Assembly (NCBI GenBank): GCA_033439765.1
Contig: JAULSN010000004.1
Coordinates: 4,474,001 to 4,538,000 of the forward strand
Reading direction: 5' to 3'
Source: Lasiosphaeria ovina
Lineage: Eukaryota; Ascomycota; Sordariomycetes; Sordariales; Lasiosphaeriaceae
DNA length: 64,000 nucleotides
Made by a program: the position numbers and the translations under genes. The notes under the pieces were generated by a model. The model saw only the letters and a program-made list of their open reading frames with translations, was not told the origin of the DNA and searched no databases. Of this stretch, positions 63,891 through 64,000 are shown in pieces (within the stretch, counting starts at the first letter, position 1; each line of letters opens with the position of its first letter).

Positions 63891-64000
63891 ATGCTACCCT
63901 CGATAATTCACTCGTCGCCGTCTCTGGGCGACTTTAAGACGCTTTCCGAGCATCTTGAGCAGACGCCCGAGACCTTCTACGGAGGAAAGCCCGTTCTTCA
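63891..64000 (+). CDS. Lot5/pICln-like protein, N-terminal part only (runs off the window)
   Basis: ATG at 63891 opens a frame of 36 complete codons to the window end: it starts MLPSIIHSSPSLGDFKTLSEH and ends GGKPVL. The pattern of a short N-terminus with a 'TPETFYGGKPVL' block resembles fungal Lot5/pICln (nucleotide-sensitive chloride conductance regulator, methylosome subunit) proteins, where it precedes the PH-like domain. This is recognition from a short piece only; the domain itself lies outside the window. It is divergent to the coiled-coil gene. Confidence 0.45.
   Translation, partial: MLPSIIHSSPSLGDFKTLSEHLEQTPETFYGGKPVL

Noticed and set aside
1..64000. CRISPR array, rRNA, 5S rRNA, tRNA, telomeric repeat or bacterial-type operon
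   Set aside because: None seen: no regularly spaced repeats, no 5S or tRNA consensus, no TTAGGG runs. Gene structure is that of a fungal chromosome interior.

Overview
The window is nuclear DNA from a filamentous ascomycete (Pezizomycotina), most likely a Sordariomycete. The genes are widely spaced and GC-rich, and they carry short (about 50-150 nt) GT-AG introns. Several families are characteristic: a Zn2Cys6 regulator with an intron inside the zinc cluster, a homoaconitase of the fungal alpha-aminoadipate lysine pathway, a 14-TM DHA2-type MFS transporter, and an HTF1/pah1-type homeodomain regulator. The class assignment is inference from family resemblance and gene style. No database search was possible, and all exon structures are my own reading of splice sites and conserved protein joins.

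Layout. 1-5.6 kb: three very small single-pass membrane proteins (one cut by the window edge) and a larger Ser/Thr-rich membrane protein, none with a recognisable function. 6.3-12.2 kb: a DHA2-type MFS efflux transporter and a Zn2Cys6 transcription factor, in tandem on the minus strand. 12.2-16.8 kb: no supported gene. 16.8-23.1 kb: a housekeeping block of homoaconitase (+), tRNA dimethylallyltransferase (-) and Sec61 alpha (+); the last two are divergent over a 397-bp shared promoter. 23.65-25.02 kb: a 1.37-kb DNA element with long terminal inverted repeats and a Gly/Arg-rich ORF but no visible transposase, so probably a non-autonomous transposon. 26.8-41.2 kb: an ABCC (MRP) transporter, a MFAP1-like spliceosomal protein, the DNA polymerase alpha B subunit, a Sec14/CRAL-TRIO lipid-transfer protein and a quinone-oxidoreductase-like MDR protein. 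41.9-47.0 kb: a giant Dnf3-type P4-ATPase. 50.1-52.0 kb: a homeodomain regulator with 8.4 kb of gene-free DNA upstream. 60.4-64 kb: an Irc6/AAGAB-like clathrin-adaptor chaperone, a coiled-coil protein of unknown function and the first codons of a Lot5/pICln-like gene.

Working together. There is no biosynthetic cluster: no PKS, NRPS, terpene synthase or set of tailoring enzymes. Most genes are housekeeping: lysine synthesis, tRNA modification, ER translocation, splicing, replication and membrane-lipid or vesicle traffic. The MFS plus Zn2Cys6 pair could be a regulator and its transporter. Sec14-like, P4-ATPase, ABCC and Irc6-like proteins all touch membrane composition or traffic, but their proximity looks ordinary. 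I did not find a convincing new multi-gene system. The most distinctive signals are the inverted-repeat element, the cluster of orphan mini membrane proteins at the left end, the large empty region upstream of the homeodomain gene, and an apparent frame break at the C-terminus of the P4-ATPase gene.
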